64,000 nucleotides of DNA from Ignavibacteria bacterium UBA2360 (GCA_002344125.1 DDTQ01000011.1:124001-188000); one strand, 5' to 3'. Shown: positions 26,799 through 36,089, numbered from the stretch's first letter. The notes: generated by a model from the letters alone, not told the origin. Translations and numbers: made by a program.

Positions 26799-28158
26799 TC
26801 AACATTTTCTTTGTCTCGCTGAAGACCTCCTTTCCTGTTTGAACTGTTATTTTATAAAAATATACTCCCGAAGCATATCCGTTACCACTAAAATCAATTT
26901 CATAAGTTCCGGCATTCTGTTTTTGATTTACGAGTACTGTTACAACTCTACCCTGTATATCATAAACTATGAGTTTCACATTTGACGTTTCACGTTTGAC
27001 GCTGTATTTGATATTTGTTTTTGGGTTGAACGGATTCGGATAATTCTGAAATAACATAAAATCTTTTGGGACTTGAGAAGATACCTGTTGTAAACCTACT
27101 AAAAATGTTGTATCTCCGCCATTTATAGTGTGTATATTACTACATATATTAGAATTGTTTATTATTCCAAAACCCCATCCTATTGTTTTATTCAAAAATT
27201 GAACCTTGTAGTATCCGGCAATCCCATAAGAAGTATCTGTGATCTGGAAGACCCAATTTGATCCGCTATTTGTAGACCTATATAAAATTCCTCTTACTCT
27301 TCCGCCACCATAGAATACCCCTCCCCCCGAACCAAATAATGTATCTTTATTAATAACAGAAATACTTTGAATAGCCGAACTTAATATAATACCACCGGTA
27401 GGCATTGGCTGATTTATCCAGTTTAAACCTCCATCTGTAGTTTTACTCAAAGTAGCGTTTGAATTTGCTTTCCATCCCGTCAGGCTATCAATAAATTTTA
27501 TATCCTGCCAAACTCCTCCCGGTATTGTAAACCAGTTTACACCGCTGTTGGTGGTTTTATACAGCAGGTTAGAGCTTCGTGTCATGAAGCCTATTCTGCC
27601 GTTGTACATATAAACATGGTCAGGGTTTGGCGCCGGACCAGCATCGTACTGCCTTTCCCAGTTTATACCTTTATTGGTTGATCTGAATAAACCGCCGTCA
27701 AATGGTATATCATCTGCAAACCAGATCGTGTCTTCATTCAGTACATGTAAGCCTATTGTGTTTGTACCTGAGGGCAAAGTTAAACTCGTCCAGTTCAATC
27801 CGCTGTTTGTGGTTTTAAGTAACCTATTACCGCCAACAAAACCGGTATCTTTATTTAAAAATTGTACTTTATTAAATGGTCTGATCGAAGATGTATATTG
27901 TCTGTAAACAATATTCCAGTTATCACCAGAGTTGGTTGACTTTAGGATGTAGTTTGTATCATTGGCTGAACTAAATCTTGTAACCGCAAAACCATTCAGG
28001 CTATCAATGAAAGTAATATCAGAAATTACCCTTCCATTCAAGTTAGGGAAGAACTGCTGATACCATGTGCCATTAGACATATTTACGGGCACAGCAAAGC
28101 CAAGCAATAAAATTGTTGTAAAACCTAATGCAAGCGTTATTTTAAGCAGCTTTTTCAA
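26788..28158 (-). CDS. YCF48-like propeller protein with T9SS domain, recent duplicate (copy B)
   Basis: A 456-residue protein with the same architecture as copy A: a signal peptide, propeller blades and a T9SS tail with FQNYPNPFNPKT. Identity to copy A is near complete over the first half and falls abruptly after IPGGV near residue 218, then rises again at the tail. The stop codon sits in the palindrome at 26771-26798. No ligand or enzymatic role is evident. Confidence 0.85.
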   Translation of the reverse strand: MKKLLKITLALGFTTILLLGFAVPVNMSNGTWYQQFFPNLNGRVISDITFIDSLNGFAVTRFSSANDTNYILKSTNSGDNWNIVYRQYTSSIRPFNKVQFLNKDTGFVGGNRLLKTTNSGLNWTSLTLPSGTNTIGLHVLNEDTIWFADDIPFDGGLFRSTNKGINWERQYDAGPAPNPDHVYMYNGRIGFMTRSSNLLYKTTNSGVNWFTIPGGVWQDIKFIDSLTGWKANSNATLSKTTDGGLNWINQPMPTGGIILSSAIQSISVINKDTLFGSGGGVFYGGGRVRGILYRSTNSGSNWVFQITDTSYGIAGYYKVQFLNKTIGWGFGIINNSNICSNIHTINGGDTTFLVGLQQVSSQVPKDFMLFQNYPNPFNPKTNIKYSVKRETSNVKLIVYDIQGRVVTVLVNQKQNAGTYEIDFSGNGYASGVYFYKITVQTGKEVFSETKKMLMIK

Positions 28159-28217
28159 ATTGTTAGGAATTTGATTAGTTAAAAATAATAGAATTTTTTA
28201 GTAATTACAAATAAATA

Positions 28218-28241
28218 GGGCGACCTATATTCAGACCGCCC
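28218..28241 (-). terminator. Weak hairpin after the NfrB-like gene
   Basis: GGGCG and CGCCC arms with a mismatched inner pair, about 40 bases past the stop of the glycosyltransferase gene on the minus strand. There is no strong T-run, so termination is uncertain. Confidence 0.35.
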
Positions 28242-28277
28242 CTGTGTACCATGGTATAAAATTTTTAAACTAAGTGA

Positions 28278-29612
28278 TCAATAGTGATCAGTTGATTCCC
28301 ATACAACTTTGTTCTTCATGTTCATAAATACTTTCATAGCCCTGAACGTTGCGAAGAAGTTTATCAGGTTATCAAAGTTCAGCCTTATCAAGCTGAAGAA
28401 GGCGTACTTCAAGCCATACCAGCTATATGTAAAAATGAACCGGTGCGCAAGGCGCCATACCATGAAGAAGAAACATGCCCACAGGAAGAACCATAACGCT
28501 GTGTTCTGTTCAACCGCTGATTCAAACACTCTGATACCCAAACCGAAACCAAGCAGGTAAAGTAAAAACAGCGCGAACACAAGATTACTTAACAGTACCA
28601 TAAAGTTACTGAATATGGTTTTCCTATCGCGCATAAGGAAATATTTTGTTTTTAAATTGCCGCCCCATTTATGCATCTTCCAGTTCTGGAAGCAGATTCC
28701 TGCTGTCCATCTGGAGCGCTGCTTAACAGCAGCCCAGAATGTATTGGGGAAGTATTCACCCGTAGCAACACGGCTGTTTGGATTATTTTTATCTATTAGT
28801 AAATTTATGTAGGCAGTTTTGTAGCCCATCTTAAAGAGCCTTAAGCCTAATTCATAATCTTCTGTTAAATTAGCTTCATTGAATACCTGCGGGTAATGCG
28901 CGTCTAAGTTCATGAATATCTCGCGGCGGAACGACATACCGGTTCCCGCAAACGGAATAAATACCTTTAGCGCCTGCCTTACCACAAGATCTTTTGAATG
29001 CACTTCCGCGAACGCGTCGCAATAGGTTCTGTGAATGAACTTACCTCTATCATCCTTGATAGGTACAACAGGTATCTGAACAGCATCAACACCCTGGTGC
29101 ATGATAAGATAGTTATCTATCTTTAATGTTAACGGATGAATGAAATCTTCGCTATCGTGAATGGAAATGATATCAAAGTTCTTACCGTTATCCTTTTCAA
29201 ATCTTTTTATTGATTCATACACATTGTTTAAGTTATCAGCTTTGGTTGTAGGACCATCATGTGAATTTACGCAAATAACAACTTTGTTGTTCTTTTGCGC
29301 AATACGCTTAACAACCTCAAGCGTCTTGGTATCGTTGGGGTAAATTCCCACAAAGATAGTGAAGTTGGAGTACCTCATTTTGCTCAGAGCGTAGGTGAGC
29401 GTTCTGCCGATAACTTTATATTCGCGCCATGCGCAGATAACAAGAGCAATATTGTTCTCACCGGCTGCCAAAACTTCATCTACCTTAGGCAGGCTCCTGT
29501 TATATTTCCAGCGGTTGAACCAGTAAAGCAGGTCAACCATGACATCATCAATACCGCTTATTATCAGCAGGATTGAACAGATCCAGAGTAATACTGTGAA
29601 AACTTCTTGCAT
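28278..29612 (-). CDS. NfrB-like family 2 glycosyltransferase
   Basis: A 444-residue membrane glycosyltransferase. An N-terminal helix (about 5-25) precedes a GT2 domain with the nucleotide-binding Asp in HDSED near 152, PFAGTGMSFRRE near 220, TEDYELGLRL near 248 and the (Q/K)xRSRW motif KQRSRWTAG near 290. Several C-terminal helices (about 335-400) follow. Order and spacing match the catalytic half of NfrB and related BcsA-like synthases that polymerise and translocate a glycan. The MshEN-type c-di-GMP-binding domain of E. coli NfrB is absent. The gene follows 29675, which encodes a possible outer-membrane partner, by 62 bases. Confidence 0.78.
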   Translation of the reverse strand: MQEVFTVLLWICSILLIISGIDDVMVDLLYWFNRWKYNRSLPKVDEVLAAGENNIALVICAWREYKVIGRTLTYALSKMRYSNFTIFVGIYPNDTKTLEVVKRIAQKNNKVVICVNSHDGPTTKADNLNNVYESIKRFEKDNGKNFDIISIHDSEDFIHPLTLKIDNYLIMHQGVDAVQIPVVPIKDDRGKFIHRTYCDAFAEVHSKDLVVRQALKVFIPFAGTGMSFRREIFMNLDAHYPQVFNEANLTEDYELGLRLFKMGYKTAYINLLIDKNNPNSRVATGEYFPNTFWAAVKQRSRWTAGICFQNWKMHKWGGNLKTKYFLMRDRKTIFSNFMVLLSNLVFALFLLYLLGFGLGIRVFESAVEQNTALWFFLWACFFFMVWRLAHRFIFTYSWYGLKYAFFSLIRLNFDNLINFFATFRAMKVFMNMKNKVVWESTDHY

Positions 29613-29674
29613 ATAGTTCTATTTATTCTTTATTAATATTATTATTCACAAACAAATTCAATAAACTGTTTTTA

Positions 29675-30652
29675 TCACATTTCAAGGAAAAAGTTCAGAA
29701 TGAATCCTGCTTTTACCTGGAATGAGTTTTTCTTTTCGCCAAAGAAATATACCTTGTAGGTTGGTTCAACAAAAATGACGGGTCCCACAAGCATATTCGG
29801 TTTAAATCTGATACCCGTACCGATTTCAAAATAATTATTGTAATCAACTTTCCTGCCGTCAAACTGACCTGATTGGAACAGGTAATTTTCAAAGTAAGAA
29901 TAACCTTTCATGCTGAACCTTAAAGCCTGGGTCAGTATTCCCTGTAAGAAAGCATTTTTATACTTGTAATCATACATTGCGGCATAATATATATCCAGGT
30001 AAAGGCTGGTATTGGGATCGCTTGATTTGGTACGTTTAAATACGGGCTCGCCAAACCTGTAAAAATAAACCAGCATTGGTTTAAAGTTTATCTTGTTTGA
30101 ATCAAGATCAATTTGCCTTGTGTAACCAATCCTGCCTTCAAAATAGAGGTTCTTAAAGAAATAATATCTTAAGAAGAAACCTAACTCAACAAATCTATCG
30201 TTGTAAATAAGTGCTTTGCTTGATTTCGAATCGGCATAAACATCCAGATAGGGTCCCACAAAAAAGCCGGGGCCGACCCCAAAATGAAGATGACCTATAA
30301 AATTCGCTATATAATTTTCCTGGTATGAATCGTAAAAGTTATGGAAATAAACATCAATATATTTCTTTCCTGACTTAGTAACTTTTTCTTTTAATTTGAA
30401 TGAACCGATTCCGGAAGCTGATATTTTTTTAAAGGGATTTAAACCGGTTTTTCTATCGTTAACAGATGAAACTGCAGAAGGATATTTACTATCGCTGCTA
30501 TTCTTTAATTTTAAAGAAAGATCTAATTTTTCAATATCAAATTTGGAACTTGTTTTTTCCTGGTAACTAACCGGGTTAACAAACTCCTGAGAATATGAAA
30601 CATAGAAATTTACAGCAAAAATCAAGAAAATTGGGAGTAATCTCTTCAACAT
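29675..30652 (-). CDS. Outer-membrane beta-barrel-like protein, putative NfrA-type partner
   Basis: A 325-residue protein with a signal peptide (1 to about 22). From residue 100 on it is built of alternating aromatic and polar strands and ends in a phenylalanine-rich last strand (FILNFFLEM), as in outer-membrane barrels. The segment YFYRFGEPVFKR near 210 and its place directly upstream of the NfrB-like gene suggest it corresponds to the C-terminal barrel of NfrA, without the TPR part. That homology is an inference from context and topology. It would export the glycan made by the neighbouring synthase. Confidence 0.5.
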   Translation of the reverse strand: MLKRLLPIFLIFAVNFYVSYSQEFVNPVSYQEKTSSKFDIEKLDLSLKLKNSSDSKYPSAVSSVNDRKTGLNPFKKISASGIGSFKLKEKVTKSGKKYIDVYFHNFYDSYQENYIANFIGHLHFGVGPGFFVGPYLDVYADSKSSKALIYNDRFVELGFFLRYYFFKNLYFEGRIGYTRQIDLDSNKINFKPMLVYFYRFGEPVFKRTKSSDPNTSLYLDIYYAAMYDYKYKNAFLQGILTQALRFSMKGYSYFENYLFQSGQFDGRKVDYNNYFEIGTGIRFKPNMLVGPVIFVEPTYKVYFFGEKKNSFQVKAGFILNFFLEM

Positions 30653-30897
30653 AATTTTTTTTAAGTGATTGTAAAATAGCTTCTTAATTAAAGTGTTACT
30701 TTATTACCAAGCCATTAATGCTTAATATTTAATTGCGCATACCCCCGGCTACAATAATAATCAATTTTTTCCTAAAAACAAACTGCTTTTTCATTTGGGG
30801 ATACTAAATTAGGATATATCGCTACTGTTCTCAATACCCTTGTTACGGTATATATGCCGAAAACAGGTTAATTATTATCGTGTGTTTTGCCTGCGAA

Positions 30898-30928
30898 TTG
30901 CTAAAATTCAATAAAAATCATATTTTTG
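30898..30928 (+). promoter_or_regulatory. Candidate promoter of tsaD with near-leaderless start
   Basis: A TTG at 30898-30900, a 20-base spacer, then TATTTTTG at 30921-30928 fit the Bacteroidota -33/-7 promoter (TTG-N19-21-TAnnTTTG). The tsaD ATG follows 3 bases later, so the mRNA would be leaderless or nearly so. Confidence 0.5.
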
Positions 30929-30931
30929 TAG

Positions 30932-31957
30932 ATGAATACAATAACATTTGCCATAGAATCATCCTGTGATGAAACTTCAACAGCCGTGCTGAGTAACGGA
31001 AATGTTATTTCTAATGTTGTTTCTTCTCAATATTTTCACAAAAAATACGGCGGCATAGTACCTGAGCTTGCTTCAAGGGCGCATGTTCAGCTTATAGATG
31101 AAATTGCGATGCGATGCCTGGATGATTCAGGCTTAACACGAAAAGATATATCACTTGTCGCCGCTACAATGGGTCCGGGTTTGATAGGCTCTCTGCTTGT
31201 GGGATACAATTACGCAAAGGGCTTTGCTCTATCTCTGGGTCTTCCGTTCATTGGAATTGACCACATTGAATCGCATCTATATTCTTGTTTTATAGGCAAA
31301 GAAGAAATTGAATTCCCTTTCATTGCATTGGTAGTATCAGGCGGGCATACTATTTTGTTTCTGGCGGAAAGTTATTCTTCATACAAGGTATTGGGCATTA
31401 CCCACGATGATGCCGCCGGCGAAGCTTATGATAAAGTAGCGAAGATGCTTGGGCTTGAATATCCCGGCGGCCCGTTGATAGATAAACTTGCCCAAACCGG
31501 CGATCCCGGTTTCCATAAATTCCCAAAGTCAAACATCAAAGGTAAACCATACGATTTTTCCTTCAGCGGAATAAAGACATCAGTGTTATATTACCTGAAA
31601 AAGAATTTTTCTGAAGATATATCACAGCTTCCGTTGAATGATATCGCTGCATCTTTCCAGGCAGCTGTGACAGGCTCTCTGATAGAAAAAACAATTAAAG
31701 CGGCGAAGGATCACAATATCAAAATAATAGCTGTTTCGGGGGGAGTTTCTGCCAACAGCGGCCTGAGAGACGGTTTCAGGGAATACGAAAAAAAAGGATA
31801 TAGAATTTACTTTCCCGAAAAGATATATTCCACTGATAACGCTGCAATGATAGGATTCAACGCGTTTCTGAAGTTCAGCCACGGTTCAATTTCACAAACT
31901 GAAAAAGCTATCCTGCAAAACGCATACGCAAGATTCAGCTATGGAAAATCAAATTAA
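30932..31957 (+). CDS. tsaD: tRNA N6-adenosine threonylcarbamoyltransferase TsaD
   Basis: A 341-residue ASKHA-fold enzyme that transfers the threonylcarbamoyl group to A37 of ANN-decoding tRNAs. It has the AIESSCDETS opening, the iron-binding HIESH near 110, ALVVSGGHT near 132, the GEAYDKVAKMLGL block, and the nucleotide-binding GGVSANSGLR near 270. It is of full family length. mgtE begins 3 bases after its stop, giving a two-gene or longer transcript. Confidence 0.96.
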   Translation: MNTITFAIESSCDETSTAVLSNGNVISNVVSSQYFHKKYGGIVPELASRAHVQLIDEIAMRCLDDSGLTRKDISLVAATMGPGLIGSLLVGYNYAKGFALSLGLPFIGIDHIESHLYSCFIGKEEIEFPFIALVVSGGHTILFLAESYSSYKVLGITHDDAAGEAYDKVAKMLGLEYPGGPLIDKLAQTGDPGFHKFPKSNIKGKPYDFSFSGIKTSVLYYLKKNFSEDISQLPLNDIAASFQAAVTGSLIEKTIKAAKDHNIKIIAVSGGVSANSGLRDGFREYEKKGYRIYFPEKIYSTDNAAMIGFNAFLKFSHGSISQTEKAILQNAYARFSYGKSN

Positions 31958-31960
31958 CTA

Positions 31961-33346
31961 ATGCCGGAAAAAAAACAACATCGCGCGGTAATAGAAGTTG
32001 ACGAACAGCTATTAAGTGATATCTCAGACCTGATCGAAAGCGGCTCTGACGTACTTCTTGCCAATATACTTGCTGATATTTACCCGGCTGATATTGCCCT
32101 GATAATAGATAACCTTGAAGTTAAAGAGGGATTAAGACTTTTTAAGCTGTTAAATGATGAAATACAGGCCGAAGTAATAATTGAGCTTGGTGACCATCAC
32201 CGTGACTTCATTCTCGAAAATCTTTCAAGCGGCGAAATCAGTGAATTTGTGGGTGAGATGGATTCCGATGACGCTACAGATATCATCGGCGATCTTGAAG
32301 ATGATAAAGCCGAAGATGTGCTTGGGCAGATGGAAGATGAGGATTCCAGCGAAGTAAAAGAGCTGTTAAATTACCACGAGCACAGTGCCGGCGGTATAAT
32401 GCAGAAGGAATTTGTGGTAGTGAAGGCAACGGATTCCATAAACCGCGCAGTAGAGATCATCCGCGAAGAAGCCCCGGATAACGAACATCTTTACCATGTC
32501 TGGGTCACCGATGCAGCCGGTAAACTGCAGGGAATTGTTTCTCTGAAAAAGATCATAGTTGCTTTAAATACTCCTTCGGTCATTATGGCTGATATAATGT
32601 CTGATGAAGTTATCTCGGTTGATGTTGATACAGATAGAGAAGAAGTTGCCGCAGTTATGCGGAAATATGATGTTGTATCAGTTCCTGTAACTGATAAAGA
32701 CTACAGGGTTGTAGGCAAAATATCATTTGATGATATAGCCGAGATCATGGAAGAAGAATTTACAGAAGATGTCGCCAAGATCGTCGGTTCGGATGCGGAA
32801 GAGCTTGCCAGCAAATCACCATTCCAGATAGCATGGCTTCGCCTGCCGTGGGTGCTTATAACTTTAGGAATACAGTTCTTAGCTGGCGTGGTTATTAATT
32901 ATTACGATGAAACCCTGGCGAAGGTACTTCTGCTCACATCTTTTATGCCAATAATTTCGGCGATATCCGGCAACACGGGATTGCAAGCTTCGGCTATGAC
33001 GGTGCGTGCGCTTTCAACCGGCGGAATCACACTCAGCAGGTGGGTCGAGCCCGTGAGGCGCTCATTGCAGATTAGCCTGATAATTGGTTCTATTTGCGGA
33101 CTGATAATCGGGTTTATTGGAGCTTTCTGGTTCGGTAAAGCCGTGTTCGGACTTGTTGTTGGCATTTCAATGTTAATTTCAATTAACATTTCCGCGTTTG
33201 TTGGTACTACAACTCCCCTGCTTTCCAAAAAGCTGGGTTTTGATCCAGCAATAACCGTGGGACCGTTTGAAACCGCATTCCAGGATGTAGTTGGTATTAC
33301 GGTATTTTTAACTCTTGCTACATTTTCACTGAAATGGTTAATGTAA
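31961..33346 (+). CDS. mgtE: Magnesium transporter MgtE
   Basis: A 461-residue inner-membrane Mg2+ channel. An acidic N-domain (about 30-135) with the ADIYPADIA and DSDDATDIIGDLEDDKAEDVLGQMEDED blocks is followed by two CBS domains (about 140-270) and five transmembrane helices (about 285-460). SGNTGLQASAMTVRAL in the pore region is the MgtE signature. The acidic cytosolic part senses Mg2+ and closes the pore. Confidence 0.95.
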   Translation: MPEKKQHRAVIEVDEQLLSDISDLIESGSDVLLANILADIYPADIALIIDNLEVKEGLRLFKLLNDEIQAEVIIELGDHHRDFILENLSSGEISEFVGEMDSDDATDIIGDLEDDKAEDVLGQMEDEDSSEVKELLNYHEHSAGGIMQKEFVVVKATDSINRAVEIIREEAPDNEHLYHVWVTDAAGKLQGIVSLKKIIVALNTPSVIMADIMSDEVISVDVDTDREEVAAVMRKYDVVSVPVTDKDYRVVGKISFDDIAEIMEEEFTEDVAKIVGSDAEELASKSPFQIAWLRLPWVLITLGIQFLAGVVINYYDETLAKVLLLTSFMPIISAISGNTGLQASAMTVRALSTGGITLSRWVEPVRRSLQISLIIGSICGLIIGFIGAFWFGKAVFGLVVGISMLISINISAFVGTTTPLLSKKLGFDPAITVGPFETAFQDVVGITVFLTLATFSLKWLM

Positions 33347-33399
33347 AATAATTTTATTCTATCAGGAAATATACGAAATATCTATCGCCTGCTGATATT

Positions 33400-34314
33400 G
33401 TGACACAGGCAATGCTGCTGGTGTTAACTTTGATCTATTTCTATTTCAATTTTAAGATCGGTTACTGGCTGGTTCTTGCAATAGTGAACCTGATCCTCGT
33501 TTGGGTGATATACCGTATTGTTACCAAATACGAAACCCTGGCTGAAAAATACGGAGAGAACAGGTTAAGCAATTCATCTCCTTTAAAAATGCTGCGCTAC
33601 TGGTATGGTGTTGCCGCAATTCTTTTCATCTTCAAACAAGTATATATAATCGGGTATGCTCTTAAGCCTATGGATTGGGACCCGGTTTTTATGCGGCTTG
33701 ATTTCGCGCTGTTTGGCGTGAATCCGACGCAATGGGCGTTCAGGTTTGAAAATCCTTTCCTTACGGAATTTCTGCAGGTAGTTTACGTATATTATTATCC
33801 TATGATAGTAGTTTTCGGGCTGGAGTTGTATTTGTGGAACAGGTTTAAGGAGTTTAAATATACTATTTTTATTCTGTTCTTCAGTTTTTTCGCAAGTTAC
33901 ATACTGTACTTAATTTTCCCTGCAAACGGACCAAGATTTCATTTGCATGATTTCCATGCGATAAGCACTGAAATGCCCGGAATATTTTTAACAGAACCGA
34001 TCAGGGCTTTCCTTAATATGGGTGAATCAATCCCGGCGGGAGTGCCGAATCCGCAGGATTTTGTTCAGCGGGACGCGATGCCAAGCCTGCATACAATCAC
34101 AGCATTTCTGATAATGTACCTCTCGTGGAAATTTAGATCAAAGTCATTTTACTTCTACATGCCATATTTCTTGTGTATGGTGGCGGCTACGATATATTTA
34201 AGGTATCACTATGTTGTGGATATTGCAGGAGGTTTGATAATGTGCGTAATAACAATTATCATCGGAATGTTTGTTTACCGCAATAAGGATATTCTCACAT
34301 CTAAAAATACCTGA
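33400..34314 (+). CDS. PAP2-superfamily membrane phosphatase / phosphotransferase
   Basis: A 304-residue protein with about six transmembrane helices. The PAP2 active-site blocks are present: FPANGPRFH near 180 (the phosphate-binding motif analogue), DAMPSLHT near 225 and RYHYVVDIAGG near 270, where the two His and the Asp act in catalysis. Length and spacing resemble inositolphosphotransferase-like PAP2 enzymes. The GTG at 33400 is the first standard start, but the frame stays open and reads plausibly coding to 33352, so translation may begin upstream at a non-standard codon. Its 3' end overlaps the convergent lipoprotein gene by 14 bases. Confidence 0.85.
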   Translation: MTQAMLLVLTLIYFYFNFKIGYWLVLAIVNLILVWVIYRIVTKYETLAEKYGENRLSNSSPLKMLRYWYGVAAILFIFKQVYIIGYALKPMDWDPVFMRLDFALFGVNPTQWAFRFENPFLTEFLQVVYVYYYPMIVVFGLELYLWNRFKEFKYTIFILFFSFFASYILYLIFPANGPRFHLHDFHAISTEMPGIFLTEPIRAFLNMGESIPAGVPNPQDFVQRDAMPSLHTITAFLIMYLSWKFRSKSFYFYMPYFLCMVAATIYLRYHYVVDIAGGLIMCVITIIIGMFVYRNKDILTSKNT

Positions 34315-35353
34315 AGACGATACTTTTGGTGTTATTGCCTGCGAAAGATTTTATCCGCTTTACGACTCCGCTTTCTCCGTTTAAAATATAAAGAGTGTTA
34401 CCTCCGGTAAATGATTCACTGGTTAGATATAATTCATTAGTTGTTGATTCAAAGGCGGCAGTTCTGATAAATAGATCCGATACCGCATCCATGATCCTTG
34501 TAAAAGTCAGCGTTCCTGATTCTGCTTTTACCAGCCATACTTCCCTGTTATCGGCAATTGCGTAAAAGCTGTTTTGAGTCTTAAATATAAGTTCACTTAT
34601 CCCTGTAAACATTGTGGGTAAAGGAAAAGAATCTGTGGTAGTAAGAGAACCGGGATCTACTCTGTATATATTCTTGTTATTATTTGTCAAGATAAAAATT
34701 CCGTTTACGTTATATATTGCACTAACAGGAACTGACGGGTAAAACAACTTGGTTACGCTGTAATTAATTTCATCAATAAAAGCCGCAGAAGGCTCATTAT
34801 TCAATGTCATTCTTGTTACAATATATTTATTAAACCCATAGAGTACATTTGCGGGGTTACTGCCAACTTCAACTGTATCCTTTATGATATTGAAATCAAG
34901 ATCAAGCACCGTAACATTTGTACTACCGGAATTAACAACGACGATCCTGTTGTTATTGATAGCAAATCCATCAGGAGAATTACCAAATCTAAGTGAATCT
35001 TCAATACTGTTGTTAAGCGGATCTATCTTATAAATCGTTCCGTTATTCCCCGGTATGCCAAGCGTGGTGATATAAAGTCTTCTGTCTGAATTAAGCTTCA
35101 TTTCCCCCGGATTTACATTTAATTTTACACCCGGATTGTTTGAAGTAAACACAAAATCTGTCACGGAATCCTTAACAGCATCATAATACGCGTAATCTGT
35201 GCTTGTGGCCGGGGAGTAATAAAGTATATAAGCGCCCGCCAGGGCATTTCCGCCATTACTTGTTACTGTCGGTCCGTTTGAATCATTACATGCATTAATT
35301 ATTAAAGCGAGGGTTACTGTAAGTATTATTGAAAAAGTGATATTTTTACTCAT
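34301..35353 (-). CDS. Beta-propeller surface lipoprotein, BtuG-like paralogue
   Basis: A 350-residue lipoprotein: a signal peptide with the lipobox INAC puts the lipidated Cys at residue 22. The mature part is a YncE-type propeller with repeats such as VVVNSGSTNVTVLDL and VGSNPANVL, plus KIDPLNNS and RVDPGS blade turns. It resembles the gene at 44851, which adjoins a BtuB-like receptor. It is the last gene of the minus-strand B12 block, 60 bases after the cobalamin adenosyltransferase. A role in binding a corrinoid at the cell surface is inferred from this context. Confidence 0.7.
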   Translation of the reverse strand: MSKNITFSIILTVTLALIINACNDSNGPTVTSNGGNALAGAYILYYSPATSTDYAYYDAVKDSVTDFVFTSNNPGVKLNVNPGEMKLNSDRRLYITTLGIPGNNGTIYKIDPLNNSIEDSLRFGNSPDGFAINNNRIVVVNSGSTNVTVLDLDFNIIKDTVEVGSNPANVLYGFNKYIVTRMTLNNEPSAAFIDEINYSVTKLFYPSVPVSAIYNVNGIFILTNNNKNIYRVDPGSLTTTDSFPLPTMFTGISELIFKTQNSFYAIADNREVWLVKAESGTLTFTRIMDAVSDLFIRTAAFESTTNELYLTSESFTGGNTLYILNGESGVVKRIKSFAGNNTKSIVFRYF

Positions 35354-35413
35354 AACTATAAGATTTCATTTAATGTTATTTGCTATTTGGCATTTATCAT
35401 TTGAAATTTGACA

Positions 35414-36082
35414 TTAGTATTCAATTCCTTTCCTCGCCTGAATTCCCTTATCAAAATAATGTTTAACTTTTCTGTTTTCTGTTATAAGGTCAACCTTTTC
35501 TTCAAGTCCCTCAAACAACTTGTGGCCCGTCATAACAAGCTCAAACCTGCGATTTTTATCATAAAGATCAAGTATATCAAGTACATCTTTTTCTTCTATT
35601 AAATGATAATTTGCGGCTGCAACAAACTCATCAAGTACCAAAACATTCTGTTTGCCGTTAACTATCAGGTCGCGTACAATTGCTAAACCTCTTTTGGCTT
35701 CCTCAAAATCCTCTTCGGCATTTTTGAAGCGGAAAGTGCCGTCTTCGTTCATTCTTTCGCAGCCGCTTGAGTGAAGCTCGACGTGGTAACCAAGTTCCTT
35801 CAGTTTAAAAAATATCCTGCGCTCAAAATAATGCTCTTTAGCCTGGTCATGTCCTTTATCAAACTCAACAATTGCAACACTCATACCTGCGCCAAGGGCG
35901 CGGAAAGCGAGCCCCATAGCTGCCGTGGTTTTACCTTTGCCGTACCCGTAATATAAATGAGATTGATGTTTTTCTTCGTCGGGTAATTGTTCATATTCAG
36001 CCAAGACCTTCTGTACCTTCTCGCGGTACTTTTTGCCCCCTGCTTTTTTTGCTTCTTCCAGTGTGACTTTCTTCTTATCCAT
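35414..36082 (-). CDS. btuR: Cob(I)yrinic acid a,c-diamide adenosyltransferase
   Basis: A 222-residue enzyme of the CobA/CobO/BtuR type. It adds the adenosyl group to cob(I)alamin or precursors, making coenzyme B12. The P-loop GYGKGKTT is at residues 46-53, followed by AMGLAFRALGAGMSVAIVEF. VLVLDEFVAA near 155 and VMTGH near 185 complete the ATP site. In a B12-scavenging cell it converts imported cobalamin to the adenosyl form. It starts 7 bases after the dCMP deaminase gene. Confidence 0.93.
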   Translation of the reverse strand: MDKKKVTLEEAKKAGGKKYREKVQKVLAEYEQLPDEEKHQSHLYYGYGKGKTTAAMGLAFRALGAGMSVAIVEFDKGHDQAKEHYFERRIFFKLKELGYHVELHSSGCERMNEDGTFRFKNAEEDFEEAKRGLAIVRDLIVNGKQNVLVLDEFVAAANYHLIEEKDVLDILDLYDKNRRFELVMTGHKLFEGLEEKVDLITENRKVKHYFDKGIQARKGIEY

Positions 36083-36089
36083 AACCGGG

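Noticed and set aside
23502..28158. Possible photosynthesis-related function for the YCF48-like proteins
   Set aside because: The propeller repeats resemble YCF48, but all three have signal peptides and T9SS tails, so they are exported; no photosystem genes are present.
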